A stretch of 64,000 bases of DNA, from NCBI GenBank assembly GCA_017458335.1, contig JAFTFT010000004.1:62001-126000 (forward strand), given 5' to 3'. A program made the translations under genes and the position numbers. The DNA is from Oscillospiraceae bacterium. GTDB lineage: Bacteria > Bacillota > Clostridia > Oscillospirales > Oscillospiraceae. Below are positions 50,058 through 59,473 of this stretch, piece by piece. The notes below the pieces were generated by a model, which made no database searches, was not told the origin of the DNA, and saw only the letters and a list, made by a program, of their open reading frames with translations. The first letter of the stretch is position 1, and every line of letters begins with the position of its first letter.

Positions 50058-51553
50058 GTGTGAAGGTCAATCCCGCTCTGCTGGGGCTGCTGAACTATGC
50101 GGAGGAAAAGGGCCTGATCGAGGCCTGTGACCGGACCTACTGCCGCAACCGCCTGCTGCAGATGCTGCAGCTCGACGCCCCGGATGAAGGGGAAGAGGCG
50201 CTGGACGCGCCGCTGGCGGAGCTGCTGGAGATCCTGACGGATTCGGCCGTGGAGCGCGGCGTGATCGCCGACGGCGTCGTGACGAGGGACCTGCTGGACT
50301 GCCTGCTGATGGAGGCGGTGACGCCGTTTCCGCATGAGGTGCGCAGGACCTTTGCCGAGAAGTATCGGGAGAGCCCCCTCGCGGCGACGGATTGGTTTTA
50401 CGCCTTCAGCTGCGACACCAACTACATCCGCCGCGACCGGATCGCCCGGGATAAAAAATGGGTCTACACCGGCCCGTACGGCGCGCTGGACATCACCATC
50501 AATCTCTCGAAGCCCGAGAAGGACCCGCGGGCCATCGCGGCCGCCAAGCTCCTGCCGCAGACGGACTATCCGAAGTGCCAGCTCTGCGCCGAGAACGAGG
50601 GCTATGCCGGACGCCTGAACCATCCGGGACGCTCGAACCACCGCCTGGTCCCGCTGAAGATCGCGGGAGAGGACTGGTTCTTCCAGTATTCGCCGTATGT
50701 CTATTACAATGAGCACTGCATCGTCTTCAACAGCCGCCACACCCCGATGAAGATCGACCGGGCGGCGTTTGAGAAGCTCTTCAGCTTCCTGACCCAGTTC
50801 CCGCACTACTTTGTGGGTTCCAACGCGGACCTGCCCATCGTGGGCGGCTCGATCCTCAGCCACGACCACTTCCAGGGCGGACACTATGAGTTCGCCATGG
50901 CGCGGGCCGAGGTGGAAGAGGCGTATTCCTTCCGGGACTTCCCGGATGTCAGGGCGGGCATCGTCCGCTGGCCGATGTCGGTGCTGCGCCTGAGGAACGC
51001 CGACCCGACGCGGGTGATCGACCTGGCCGAGCGGGTGCTGACGCACTGGCGCGGCTACAGCGACGAGAGCGTGTTTGTCCTGGCGGAGACGGACGGCGTG
51101 CCGCACAACACCATCACGCCCATCGGACGGCGGCGCGGAGAGGACTATGAACTGGACCTGGTGCTTAGAAACAACATCACCACCGACGAGTTCCCCCTCG
51201 GGGTCTACCACCCGCATCAGGAGCTGCACCACATCAAGAAGGAGAACATCGGCCTCATCGAGGTCATGGGCCTCGCGGTGCTTCCGGCCAGACTACTGAC
51301 CGAGCTGGACGAGCTGAAGAAAGCCATGCTTTCCGGCGCGGATCTGAGAGCGAATGAGCACACGGCCGCGCATGCCGACTGGGCGGAGGAGATTCTGAAG
51401 AGACGCCCCTTCAACGCGGAGAACGCGGAAGCGGTCCTGCAGGAAGAAGTCGGCGCGGTGTTTGAGAAGGTGCTGGAAGACGCGGGCGTCTTCAAGCGCG
51501 ACGAGATAGGCCGGGCGGCCTTCCGCCGCTTCCTCGACAGCGTGAACGGATAA
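50054..51553 (+). CDS. galT: Class II UDP-glucose-hexose-1-phosphate uridylyltransferase GalT
   Basis: The 499-residue protein is the Firmicute class II GalT (about 500 residues, unlike the 350-residue class I). It exchanges UMP between UDP-glucose and galactose-1-phosphate. Typical segments are FYAFSCDTNYIRRDRIARDK, YPKCQLCAENEGYAGRLNHP, and the region VGGSILSHDHFQGGHYEFAM holding the active-site histidines. It is coupled to galK by ATGA overlap and ends in a hairpin at 51570. No galE or mutarotase is in this window. Confidence 0.94.
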   Translation: MSVKVNPALLGLLNYAEEKGLIEACDRTYCRNRLLQMLQLDAPDEGEEALDAPLAELLEILTDSAVERGVIADGVVTRDLLDCLLMEAVTPFPHEVRRTFAEKYRESPLAATDWFYAFSCDTNYIRRDRIARDKKWVYTGPYGALDITINLSKPEKDPRAIAAAKLLPQTDYPKCQLCAENEGYAGRLNHPGRSNHRLVPLKIAGEDWFFQYSPYVYYNEHCIVFNSRHTPMKIDRAAFEKLFSFLTQFPHYFVGSNADLPIVGGSILSHDHFQGGHYEFAMARAEVEEAYSFRDFPDVRAGIVRWPMSVLRLRNADPTRVIDLAERVLTHWRGYSDESVFVLAETDGVPHNTITPIGRRRGEDYELDLVLRNNITTDEFPLGVYHPHQELHHIKKENIGLIEVMGLAVLPARLLTELDELKKAMLSGADLRANEHTAAHADWAEEILKRRPFNAENAEAVLQEEVGAVFEKVLEDAGVFKRDEIGRAAFRRFLDSVNG

Positions 51554-51569
51554 GAGACAGAGAATACAG

Positions 51570-51601
51570 CGGAGCTTCACCCGGATGCGGGCGAAGCTCC
51601 G
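51570..51601 (+). terminator. Terminator of galKT
   Basis: CGGAGCTTC and GAAGCTCCG enclose a further CCC/GGG pairing, followed by TTCTT. Confidence 0.75.
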
Positions 51602-51636
51602 TTCTTAAAAGAAAACGTGGTAAACTGAAAAAAGTT

Positions 51637-51664
51637 TGTAACGAAATGCCTTTCCGTACGTCTA
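51637..51664 (+). promoter_or_regulatory. ECF-type promoter of the sigma/anti-sigma operon
   Basis: TGTAAC (51637-51642), 16 bases, CGTCTA (51659-51664). This has the -35 TGNAAC and -10 CGTC form of ECF sigma promoters, not that of the housekeeping sigma. It lies 32 bases upstream of the sigma gene, so autoregulation is likely. Confidence 0.65.
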
Positions 51665-51696
51665 ATCGGCGAGTCAGTCAATGAGGAGGTGAACAT

Positions 51697-52182
51697 GTGA
51701 CACAGGAAAACAGTGAAAGACTCTACCGGACCTGTTATATGCGGGTCTTCTCATTCGCGATGACCCTGACCGGAAACCGGGAGCAGGCAGAGGAGATCAC
51801 CCAGGAGACCTTCTTTCGGGCAATCACCCGGGAGAGCGGCTTTCGCGGCGAGTCAGACGAGGTGACATGGCTGTGCACCATTGCAAGGAACCTCTTTGCG
51901 GATGAGAAGCGCCGGGAGCGCAGACATGAGGCAATTCCGGAGGAGCTGCCCTTTGACGGCGAAAGCCCGGAAGAGACCGCTGCCGACCGGGATTCCTCCT
52001 TTCGGATCCATCTGGCGCTGCATGCGCTGGAGGAACCGTACCGGGAAGTGTTCGAGCTTCGCGTCTTCGGGGAACTGAGTTTCCGGGAAATCGGGATGAT
52101 CTTCTCAAAGACGGAAAACTGGGCCCGTGTCACCTATCACCGCGCCAGACTCAAACTGCAGGAAAGGATGAACAAGAAATGA
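51697..52182 (+). CDS. ECF-family RNA polymerase sigma factor
   Basis: The 161-residue sigma-70 factor with regions 2 and 4 only. Region 2 includes YMRVFSFAMTLTGNREQAEE and ITQETFFRAI; region 4 includes EEPYREVFELRVFGELSFRE and RVTYHRARLKLQERM. The start is GTG 51697 behind GAGGAGGTG. The anti-sigma gene begins within its stop codon (ATGA). An ECF-like promoter precedes it. The signal is probably cell-envelope stress or a similar outer signal, given the membrane anti-sigma. Confidence 0.93.
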   Translation: MTQENSERLYRTCYMRVFSFAMTLTGNREQAEEITQETFFRAITRESGFRGESDEVTWLCTIARNLFADEKRRERRHEAIPEELPFDGESPEETAADRDSSFRIHLALHALEEPYREVFELRVFGELSFREIGMIFSKTENWARVTYHRARLKLQERMNKK

Positions 52183-52919
52183 AATATCAATGTGACGTAA
52201 TTCGGGATCTGCTGCCGCTGTATGCGGACAGGGCCTGCAGCGAAAAGAGCCGTGAAATGGTGGAAGAGCACCTGCAGGAGTGTGCGGACTGCCGCAGGAT
52301 GGTGAGCATGCTGCTGAAAACCGAGATCGAGGACACCCTGCAGCATGAGGAGGAATCCGTCCTCCGCTACGGCGCCCGTCAGTTCCGGCGCCGGTCTGCC
52401 GTCGTCGGGTCCGCCGTTTCCGGGGCGTTCGCCGTTCCGATTCTGATTCTCCTCGGTCTGAATCTTGCGATCCGTCCGACGGTCAGCTGGATCTCGATCG
52501 TGATGGCGGCCTTCTGTGTGGTCGCCTCTCTGGTCGCCGTGCCGATGCTGGTGAAAGAGGACAAACTGTTCTGGACCTTCTGCGCGTTTACCGCAAGCAT
52601 TCTGCTGCTGCTCGGCGTCGCGTGCCTGTACACGCACGGAGACTGGTTTGGCGTTGCCTCCAGCGGTGTCGTTTTCGGGCTGAGCGTGGTGTTTCTGCCC
52701 TTCCTTCTCCGGGCAAAGCCCGTCCGGATGCTGATCGGGCAGAGCAACCGCCTTTTGATTGTGCTGGGCGTGGATTTCGCGCTGTTTTTCAATCTCCTGA
52801 ATATGGCGGATACCCAGGGAAAAGTCACCGTCAGCAACATCCTGTTTACGGTCGGCATTATCGGAGGAATCATCAGCGTGCTGTTCGGCCTGATCCGGAA
52901 CGCAAGGCGGACGGAATAA
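52179..52919 (+). CDS. Membrane anti-sigma factor with zf-HC2 domain
   Basis: The 246-residue protein has a cytoplasmic zinc-binding anti-sigma domain at residues 1-45, with the HxxxCxxC motif in EEHLQECADCRRMV. About six hydrophobic segments follow (SAVSGAFAVPILILLGLNLA, WISIVMAAFCVVASLVAVPM, LFWTFCAFTASILLLLGVAC and others), more than in a one-helix anti-sigma. It holds the sigma factor at the membrane until a signal releases it. Coupled to the sigma gene by overlapping stop and start. Confidence 0.9.
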   Translation: MKYQCDVIRDLLPLYADRACSEKSREMVEEHLQECADCRRMVSMLLKTEIEDTLQHEEESVLRYGARQFRRRSAVVGSAVSGAFAVPILILLGLNLAIRPTVSWISIVMAAFCVVASLVAVPMLVKEDKLFWTFCAFTASILLLLGVACLYTHGDWFGVASSGVVFGLSVVFLPFLLRAKPVRMLIGQSNRLLIVLGVDFALFFNLLNMADTQGKVTVSNILFTVGIIGGIISVLFGLIRNARRTE

Positions 52920-52939
52920 CCGCGCAAAAGCGATTTGCG

Positions 52940-52968
52940 CAGGGCAGTGTGACTGTCACACTGCCCTG
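52940..52968. terminator. Bidirectional terminator
   Basis: CAGGGCAGTGTGAC and GTCACACTGCCCTG are exact complements with almost no loop, between the convergent anti-sigma and reductase genes. Confidence 0.75.
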
Positions 52969-52974
52969 TAACGA

Positions 52975-53931
52975 TTACTTCAGATACTGTTTGTCGTAGT
53001 TGCCCTGGATGGCCTTGACCATGACGGTGAGCAGGTCGTTGACCGGCGTGGGAATGCCGAACTGCTTTCCATACTCGGAGAGCTTGCCGTTCAGGACTTC
53101 GATCTCAGTCTGACGGTGGTTGATGAGCATATCCTGGGCCATGGAGGGATAGTAGTCGCCCATGTTGTCGATGAAGTTCTTCAGGTGGGTGTTTTCAAAC
53201 TCCACGGGGTCAAAGGGAACGCCCTTTGCCGTGGCGATGGCGCAGGCTTCGCGCACGACGCCGCGGAAGAGCTCCATGCCGTAGGGATCTTCGGCAACCT
53301 CGAAGATCTTCAGACGAAGCAGCGCGCAGACGGTGTTGACGGTGCAGTTGATGATGACCTTCTTCCAGATGTTGGGGCGGTCATCTTCGTTGAACTCGGC
53401 ACGGCAGCCGCCCTTGGTGAAGACCTCGGCCAGGTGCTTTCCGGCCTTGTCGGTGACGGGGCCGTTCTCCAGTGCGCCGAAGTGGACCAGCGTGCCCTCC
53501 ACCTCGGTGGAAACGCAGCAGCCGGGCTCCTTCAGCTGGGTGCCCAGAGCCCCGGAGCCGCAGAGAATGCGGTTGGCCGGGAAGTGCCGAAGCAGGATGT
53601 CGTCATTGCCGAGACCGTTAATGAGGGAAACGAGAACCGTGTCCGGTCCGATGCAGGGCATCGCGCTCTGGACGGCGTTCTCCAGCTGGGTGGCCTTGGT
53701 GACGAAGATCACGATGTCCATGATGCCGATGTCATCGGCGGTGTAGGCGGTCTTGAAGCCGTCGAGATGGTAATGGGTATCGGGATAGACGATGAACTCC
53801 AGGCCGTCCTTCGCGACCTTGTCCATGTGGGCCTGATAGCGGTCCACCAGGGTGATGTCCGCGCCGCCCTTGCGCAGGTATCCGGCGAAGCAGCTTCCGG
53901 CTGCGCCGCAGCCGATCATGGCGATTTTCAT
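52975..53931 (-). CDS. Ketopantoate-reductase-like oxidoreductase
   Basis: The 318-residue NAD(P)H-dependent enzyme of the ApbA/PanE family has the nucleotide-binding MKIAMIGCGAAGSCFAGYLR at the N-terminus, VIFVTKATQLENAV (the conserved Lys) and WKKVIINCTVNTVCALL. PanE reduces 2-ketopantoate, but many members act on other 2-keto or 2-hydroxy acids. Here it is the last gene of an operon with a split transketolase and an IlvD-type dehydratase, so a catabolic 2-hydroxy-acid role is more likely than pantothenate synthesis. ATG 53931 is chosen: GGAGG lies ten bases upstream, whereas TTG 53937 is too near. Confidence 0.85.
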   Translation of the reverse strand: MKIAMIGCGAAGSCFAGYLRKGGADITLVDRYQAHMDKVAKDGLEFIVYPDTHYHLDGFKTAYTADDIGIMDIVIFVTKATQLENAVQSAMPCIGPDTVLVSLINGLGNDDILLRHFPANRILCGSGALGTQLKEPGCCVSTEVEGTLVHFGALENGPVTDKAGKHLAEVFTKGGCRAEFNEDDRPNIWKKVIINCTVNTVCALLRLKIFEVAEDPYGMELFRGVVREACAIATAKGVPFDPVEFENTHLKNFIDNMGDYYPSMAQDMLINHRQTEIEVLNGKLSEYGKQFGIPTPVNDLLTVMVKAIQGNYDKQYLK

Positions 53932-53957
53932 GTTCAATATTCCTCCTTAATAATGTT

Positions 53958-55652
<1,695 letters not shown>

Positions 55653-55697
55653 GGTATTGAGTCCTTCCTGTCAGAATAGTGTGGATGATCGGAAATC

Positions 55698-55721
55698 GGG
55701 CGGCGGCCGAAACCGCCGCCC
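55698..55721 (-). repeat. Hairpin inside the transketolase-dehydratase operon
   Basis: GGGCGGCGG-CCGAAA-CCGCCGCCC, a perfect 9-base-pair stem in the 89-base gap. On the minus strand it is followed by GATTTCC without a T run, so it more likely adjusts message stability or reduces read-through than ends transcription. Confidence 0.5.
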
Positions 55722-55741
55722 GCAAAGACGTACTGTAATAT

Positions 55742-56677
55742 TTACTTGCGCGCGTCCTTCGCGGTCGCGACGATGTCGGCGACGGAGAGACCGTAGGCGT
55801 CGAGAAGCTCGGCTGCCTTTCCGCTGCGCGGATACTTGTCATGCAGTGCGACGCGGAGCACACGGCAGGGATTCAGACGGCAGGCAACCTCACAGATCGC
55901 GTCGCCGAGACCGCCGTAGATGTTGTGGTCCTCGACCGTGACGGCGCAGCCGCAGCGGGCCAGAACGGCCGCGACACCCTCGTCATCCATGGGCTTGATG
56001 GTGGAGACATCCACCAGCGTGCCGCTCACGCCGTCGGCATGCAGCTGATCGAGCGCGGCGATGGCGCGGTCCATGATGAAGCCGGAAGCAAAAATGGCCA
56101 CATCATTGCCGTAGGACTTGACCTCGCGGACCTTGCCGAAGGTGAAGGGCGTGCCGTCGGGGAAGACTTCGGGCTCACGGCCGGAACCGAGACGCAGATA
56201 GCAGGGACCGTCGACTTCCATCATGGCCTTCGCGGCATAGTAAGCCTGCTGGCCGTCGGCCGGGGTCAGGATCTTGACGCCGGGCATGCTGCGCAGAATA
56301 CCGACGTCCTCATAGAACTGATGGGTGACGCCCTCGCGCTCGCCGCCCAGCATGCCGCCGTTGAGGCCGATGAGCTTGACGTTCAGGCCGGGATAGGCGA
56401 TAAAGGTGCGGATCATCTCGCAGGCGCGCATGGTCAGGAAGCCGGCATAGGAGACCACGATCGGCTTCATCCCGGTGGTGGCGAGACCCGCGGCAATATC
56501 CACGGCATCCTGCTCGGCAATACCGACCTCGATCACGCGGTCGGGAAACTCCTCACGAAACTTTGTCGCACGGGCGGCGGCAACGGCGTCGGGGGAGACG
56601 ATCACGATTTTTTCATCTTCGCGGGCCAGCTCCTGGATGGCCAGCATCGCAGCTTCTCTGGTAGATTTCAAAGCCAT
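55742..56677 (-). CDS. Transketolase, C-terminal subunit
   Basis: The 311-residue protein contains the pyrimidine-binding and C-terminal domains of a transketolase: RVIEVGIAEQDAVDIAAGLA (catalytic Glu), KPIVVSYAGFLTMRACEMIR, and GVTHQFYEDVGILRSMPGVK, then a C domain with VTVEDHNIYGGLGDAICEVA. It needs the N-terminal subunit encoded 14 bases upstream to make an active thiamine-dependent enzyme. Such two-gene transketolases occur in specialised sugar pathways in bacteria, besides the ordinary single-chain enzyme. Confidence 0.92.
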   Translation of the reverse strand: MALKSTREAAMLAIQELAREDEKIVIVSPDAVAAARATKFREEFPDRVIEVGIAEQDAVDIAAGLATTGMKPIVVSYAGFLTMRACEMIRTFIAYPGLNVKLIGLNGGMLGGEREGVTHQFYEDVGILRSMPGVKILTPADGQQAYYAAKAMMEVDGPCYLRLGSGREPEVFPDGTPFTFGKVREVKSYGNDVAIFASGFIMDRAIAALDQLHADGVSGTLVDVSTIKPMDDEGVAAVLARCGCAVTVEDHNIYGGLGDAICEVACRLNPCRVLRVALHDKYPRSGKAAELLDAYGLSVADIVATAKDARK

Positions 56678-56691
56678 TTTTCTTCCTCCCC

Positions 56692-57510
56692 TCAGATCTT
56701 GTCCTTGAGCGCTTCACGCGCGATCTCGACTTCTTCGTCGGTGGGCACTCTCTTGTGCCAGGCGTTGTTGTCTTCCATATAAGGAATGTTCTTGCCCTTG
56801 ACGGTCTTGCAGGCGATCAGGGACGGCTTGTCGGTGACTTTCTTCGCTTCGGCGATGGCGGCCTGAATCTGGGCAATGTCGTGGCCGTCGATCTCCTGAA
56901 CGTGCCAGTGGAAAGCGTTCCACTTGTCGGCAACCGGGTACAGGCTCGAGAGCTCGGTGACCTTGCCGCCGGACTGATGGTTGTTCAGATCCGCGAAGAC
57001 GATGAGGTTGCCGGCCTTGAACTTGGCGGCAGCCATGGCGGCTTCCCAGATGATGCCCTCTTCCTCTTCGCCGTCGCCGACGATGGCATAGACGTAGTTT
57101 TCAATGCCCTGCATCCGGCAGCCCATGGCCATGCCGAGACCGATGGCCACGCCGTTGCCGAGAGAACCGGAGACCGTGTCGACACCGGGGATTTTATTCA
57201 TATCGGGGTGACCCTGCAGGAAGGAACCCAGAGAACGCAGGCCCTTCAGTTCCTCCAGCGGGAAGTAGCCCTTGCGCGCAAGCGCGGCATAAAGAATCGG
57301 GCAGGCGTGCCCTTTGGAAAGCACAAAGCGGTCGCGCTCAGGCCAGCGGGGATTGGCCGGGTCAAGCTTCATTTCTTCAAAAAACAGAACAGCCATGATA
57401 TCCGCGATCGACATACAGGGACCGGGATGGCCGTCACCTGCATCATGAACCGTTTCCACCACATCCAGACGAAGACGGTTGGCAATGCGGGAGAGTTCAT
57501 CAACAGTCAT
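56692..57510 (-). CDS. Transketolase, N-terminal subunit
   Basis: The 272-residue protein contains the thiamine-pyrophosphate-binding domain: VHDAGDGHPGPCMSIADIMA, LSKGHACPILYAALARKGYF and the GDG...N metal and pyrophosphate motif in VGDGEEEEGIIWEAAMAAAK followed by FADLNNHQSGG. It is the first gene of the four-gene minus operon. Its promoter and operator at 57538-57586 lie just upstream. ATG 57510 follows GGAGG. Confidence 0.92.
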   Translation of the reverse strand: MTVDELSRIANRLRLDVVETVHDAGDGHPGPCMSIADIMAVLFFEEMKLDPANPRWPERDRFVLSKGHACPILYAALARKGYFPLEELKGLRSLGSFLQGHPDMNKIPGVDTVSGSLGNGVAIGLGMAMGCRMQGIENYVYAIVGDGEEEEGIIWEAAMAAAKFKAGNLIVFADLNNHQSGGKVTELSSLYPVADKWNAFHWHVQEIDGHDIAQIQAAIAEAKKVTDKPSLIACKTVKGKNIPYMEDNNAWHKRVPTDEEVEIAREALKDKI

Positions 57511-57537
57511 TGGGGATGCACCTCCGAAAAATTTAAT

Positions 57538-57551
57538 ATCCTATGTAGGAT
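57538..57551. promoter_or_regulatory. FadR/GntR-type operator, transketolase operon
   Basis: ATCCTATGTAGGAT is a perfect 14-base palindrome covering the predicted transcription start. The 18-base string TCCTATGTAGGATGTTTA (57539-57556) recurs exactly at 58623-58640. Binding would block initiation of the transketolase operon. Confidence 0.75.
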
Positions 57552-57557
57552 GTTTAA

Positions 57558-57586
57558 ATTCTAACGACTTCCGATGATTTTGTAAA
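57558..57586 (-). promoter_or_regulatory. Promoter of the transketolase operon
   Basis: On the minus strand TTTACA (57586-57581), a 17-base spacer and TAGAAT (57563-57558). The operator begins 7 bases downstream. Confidence 0.7.
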
Positions 57587-57722
57587 GAGTTTTTATCGTA
57601 GAAACTGAGATTTCGTCGCTTTGCCTATTTTGAATGACAAAAAATGTGCAAATTCACGAAAGCATCCAAGTTTCCGGCCCGGACATGGGAAAAGAAGGGC
57701 TTGGTCGAAAGAGAGAAAAGGC

Positions 57723-57752
57723 TTGACAGTCCGCTGTACAAGCAAGTATTAT
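57723..57752 (+). promoter_or_regulatory. Promoter of the FadR-type regulator gene
   Basis: TTGACA (57723-57728), an 18-base spacer and TATTAT (57747-57752). No copy of the TCCTATGTAGGA operator is present here, so autoregulation by the same site is not indicated. Confidence 0.65.
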
Positions 57753-57808
57753 GATAGATATTCTTATATCCTTCAAAAAATCGTAATACAGGAACAGGCA
57801 GGCACGAT

Positions 57809-58534
57809 ATGGACAGCAACGAACTTGAATTCCCCGTGATCCGCAGCACCTCGGTGGTGGATTCTGTAAAGGACTGGATCACCGATCAGATGATCAAGGG
57901 CAATCTGCGCCCGGGCAGCAAGCTCCCCACGGAGGCGGAACTGAGCCAGCGCCTCGGCGTGGGGCGCAACAGTGTCCGCGAGGCCATCAAGCAGATGGAA
58001 GCCTACGGCGTACTCTATATCAAACGGGCGGAAGGAACCTTTGTCGCAGAACAGTTCGATCCGAAAATGCTCTCGCCCATTTTCTACAGCATCATTCTGC
58101 AGAATGCCAGCTGGCAGGACTTCGTCGACCTGCGCCGCGCCATCGACATCGGGACCCTCTATGTCCTGATCGGTCGGGAACCGAAAAAAGAGGAACTGGG
58201 ACGCCTCAGTGCGGCACTCCAGAACCTCGAAAAAGCGGTCAGCGCCAAAAAACTGGACGTGCAGAAGATTACGGAGGCGGACTGCATCTTCCACAACGAG
58301 ATCATCAGCCTCACCAAGAACCCCCAGCTGAAGACACTGTCGGAGTATATTAACCGCATCACGGTCCCCAGCCGGGAGAAGACCACGGAGATCGTCATCG
58401 CCAACGGCGAGATCGACAAGTATGTCCATCTGCACCGGGAGCTGTATCAGATCGTCCGTGACGGAAAACGGGAGGCCATCGAGCAGGCGGTGCTGAACCA
58501 CTATGTGTTCTGGGAGAAGACGAACCAGGTGTGA
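57809..58534 (+). CDS. FadR-subfamily GntR transcriptional regulator
   Basis: The 241-residue protein has a winged HTH at about residues 10-78 (VVDSVKDWITDQMIKGNLRP, then LGVGRNSVREAIKQMEAYGV) and an all-helical FCD effector domain (DFVDLRRAIDIGTLYVLIG, then ADCIFHNEIISLTKNPQLK and HRELYQIVRDGKREAIEQAV) with the Asp/His residues that usually hold a metal. It is encoded between two divergent operons that carry an identical palindrome at their predicted start sites. It is therefore the likely repressor of both, released by a pathway acid. Confidence 0.92.
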   Translation: MDSNELEFPVIRSTSVVDSVKDWITDQMIKGNLRPGSKLPTEAELSQRLGVGRNSVREAIKQMEAYGVLYIKRAEGTFVAEQFDPKMLSPIFYSIILQNASWQDFVDLRRAIDIGTLYVLIGREPKKEELGRLSAALQNLEKAVSAKKLDVQKITEADCIFHNEIISLTKNPQLKTLSEYINRITVPSREKTTEIVIANGEIDKYVHLHRELYQIVRDGKREAIEQAVLNHYVFWEKTNQV

Positions 58535-58584
58535 TTTGGTAAATATGCTCAAAAAACAGGCCGGAATATTGTCAAAAGATACAA

Positions 58585-58613
58585 TTTACTTTTGTTCGTT
58601 ATAGTGTTAACAT
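58585..58613 (+). promoter_or_regulatory. Promoter of the racemase-TRAP operon
   Basis: TTTACT (58585-58590), a 17-base spacer and TAACAT (58608-58613). The operator starts 10 bases downstream, a layout parallel to the transketolase promoter. Confidence 0.5.
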
Positions 58614-58622
58614 GAAATAAAG

Positions 58623-58640
58623 TCCTATGTAGGATGTTTA
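58623..58640. promoter_or_regulatory. FadR/GntR-type operator, racemase-TRAP operon
   Basis: TCCTATGTAGGATGTTTA is identical to 57539-57556; the core TCCTATGTAGGA is a perfect palindrome. It lies about 80 bases before the racemase-like gene. Confidence 0.75.
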
Positions 58641-58719
58641 TAAGAGAAATCTGATTCGCCCGGAAACAGCCTGCAGAGGAATTTGAAAAACATATGGAAT
58701 TAATAACGAGGTATCGAAT

Positions 58720-59391
58720 ATGAAAGTCGGATTGATTTATACCAGCACCACACCCGAGCTGATCGCCGATGTGGAACGCGAAGTGAAGAAGCAGCTGGGC
58801 GAGGATGTAGAGATGTTCTCCCTGCAGGATCCGAGCATTCTTGCGGATGTCCGCGCAGCGGGCTATGTGACCGCGGCTCCTGCCGCCCGTCTGATCGGCA
58901 TGTATATGAAGGCCGTGGAAGAGGGCGTGGACGCCATGCTGAACCTCTGCTCTTCCGTGGGTGAAGTGGCGGACTGCGTACAGGATGCGGCGAAGTATCT
59001 CGGCGTTCCCATCGTCCGCGTGGATGAGGAGATGTGCCGCGAGGCCGTCCGGCTCGGAAAGCGCGTCGGCGTGATGGCAACCCTCCCGACGACCCTGACC
59101 CCGACCAAGAACACGGTCGCCCGTGTGGCCCGCGAGATGGGGGCTCATGTGGAGCTGGTGGACTGCCTGGTGGACGGGGCCTTCGGTCTGGATCAGGAAC
59201 AGTTTAAAAAGCGCCTCACCGATGCGGCGGCGGACATCATCGACCAGGTCGATGTCGTTGTTCTTGCACAGGGCAGCATGGCCTATGCCGAAGAGCATCT
59301 GCGCAGCGTGTACGGCAAGCCCTTCCTCGGAAGCCCCAGATTCGGCGCCGCGGAGCTCAAGAAGGCCCTGCAGGCCAAGGGCGTCATCTGA
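58720..59391 (+). CDS. Asp/Glu/hydantoin-racemase-like protein
   Basis: The 223-residue protein belongs to the Asp/Glu racemase superfamily: MKVGLIYTSTTPELIADVER, AMLNLCSSVGEVADCVQDAA (first catalytic Cys) and VGVMATLPTTLTPTKNTVAR. In the second half the usual Cys in VVLAxG is Gln (VVVLAQGSMAYAE), so a two-base racemase mechanism is unlikely. Relatives with one Cys include decarboxylases and isomerases of dicarboxylic acids. It is first in an operon with a TRAP transporter and is therefore probably the first enzyme acting on the imported acid. ATG 58720 has only a weak ribosome site (ACGAGG). Confidence 0.8.
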   Translation: MKVGLIYTSTTPELIADVEREVKKQLGEDVEMFSLQDPSILADVRAAGYVTAAPAARLIGMYMKAVEEGVDAMLNLCSSVGEVADCVQDAAKYLGVPIVRVDEEMCREAVRLGKRVGVMATLPTTLTPTKNTVARVAREMGAHVELVDCLVDGAFGLDQEQFKKRLTDAAADIIDQVDVVVLAQGSMAYAEEHLRSVYGKPFLGSPRFGAAELKKALQAKGVI

Positions 59392-59473
59392 GCGCAGCTT
59401 CCGGCGGACTGAACGGTATTCTCGCTCTCATGAAGAGCTAAGAATAAAAAAGAATCAGAAAGGAACAGAACAA

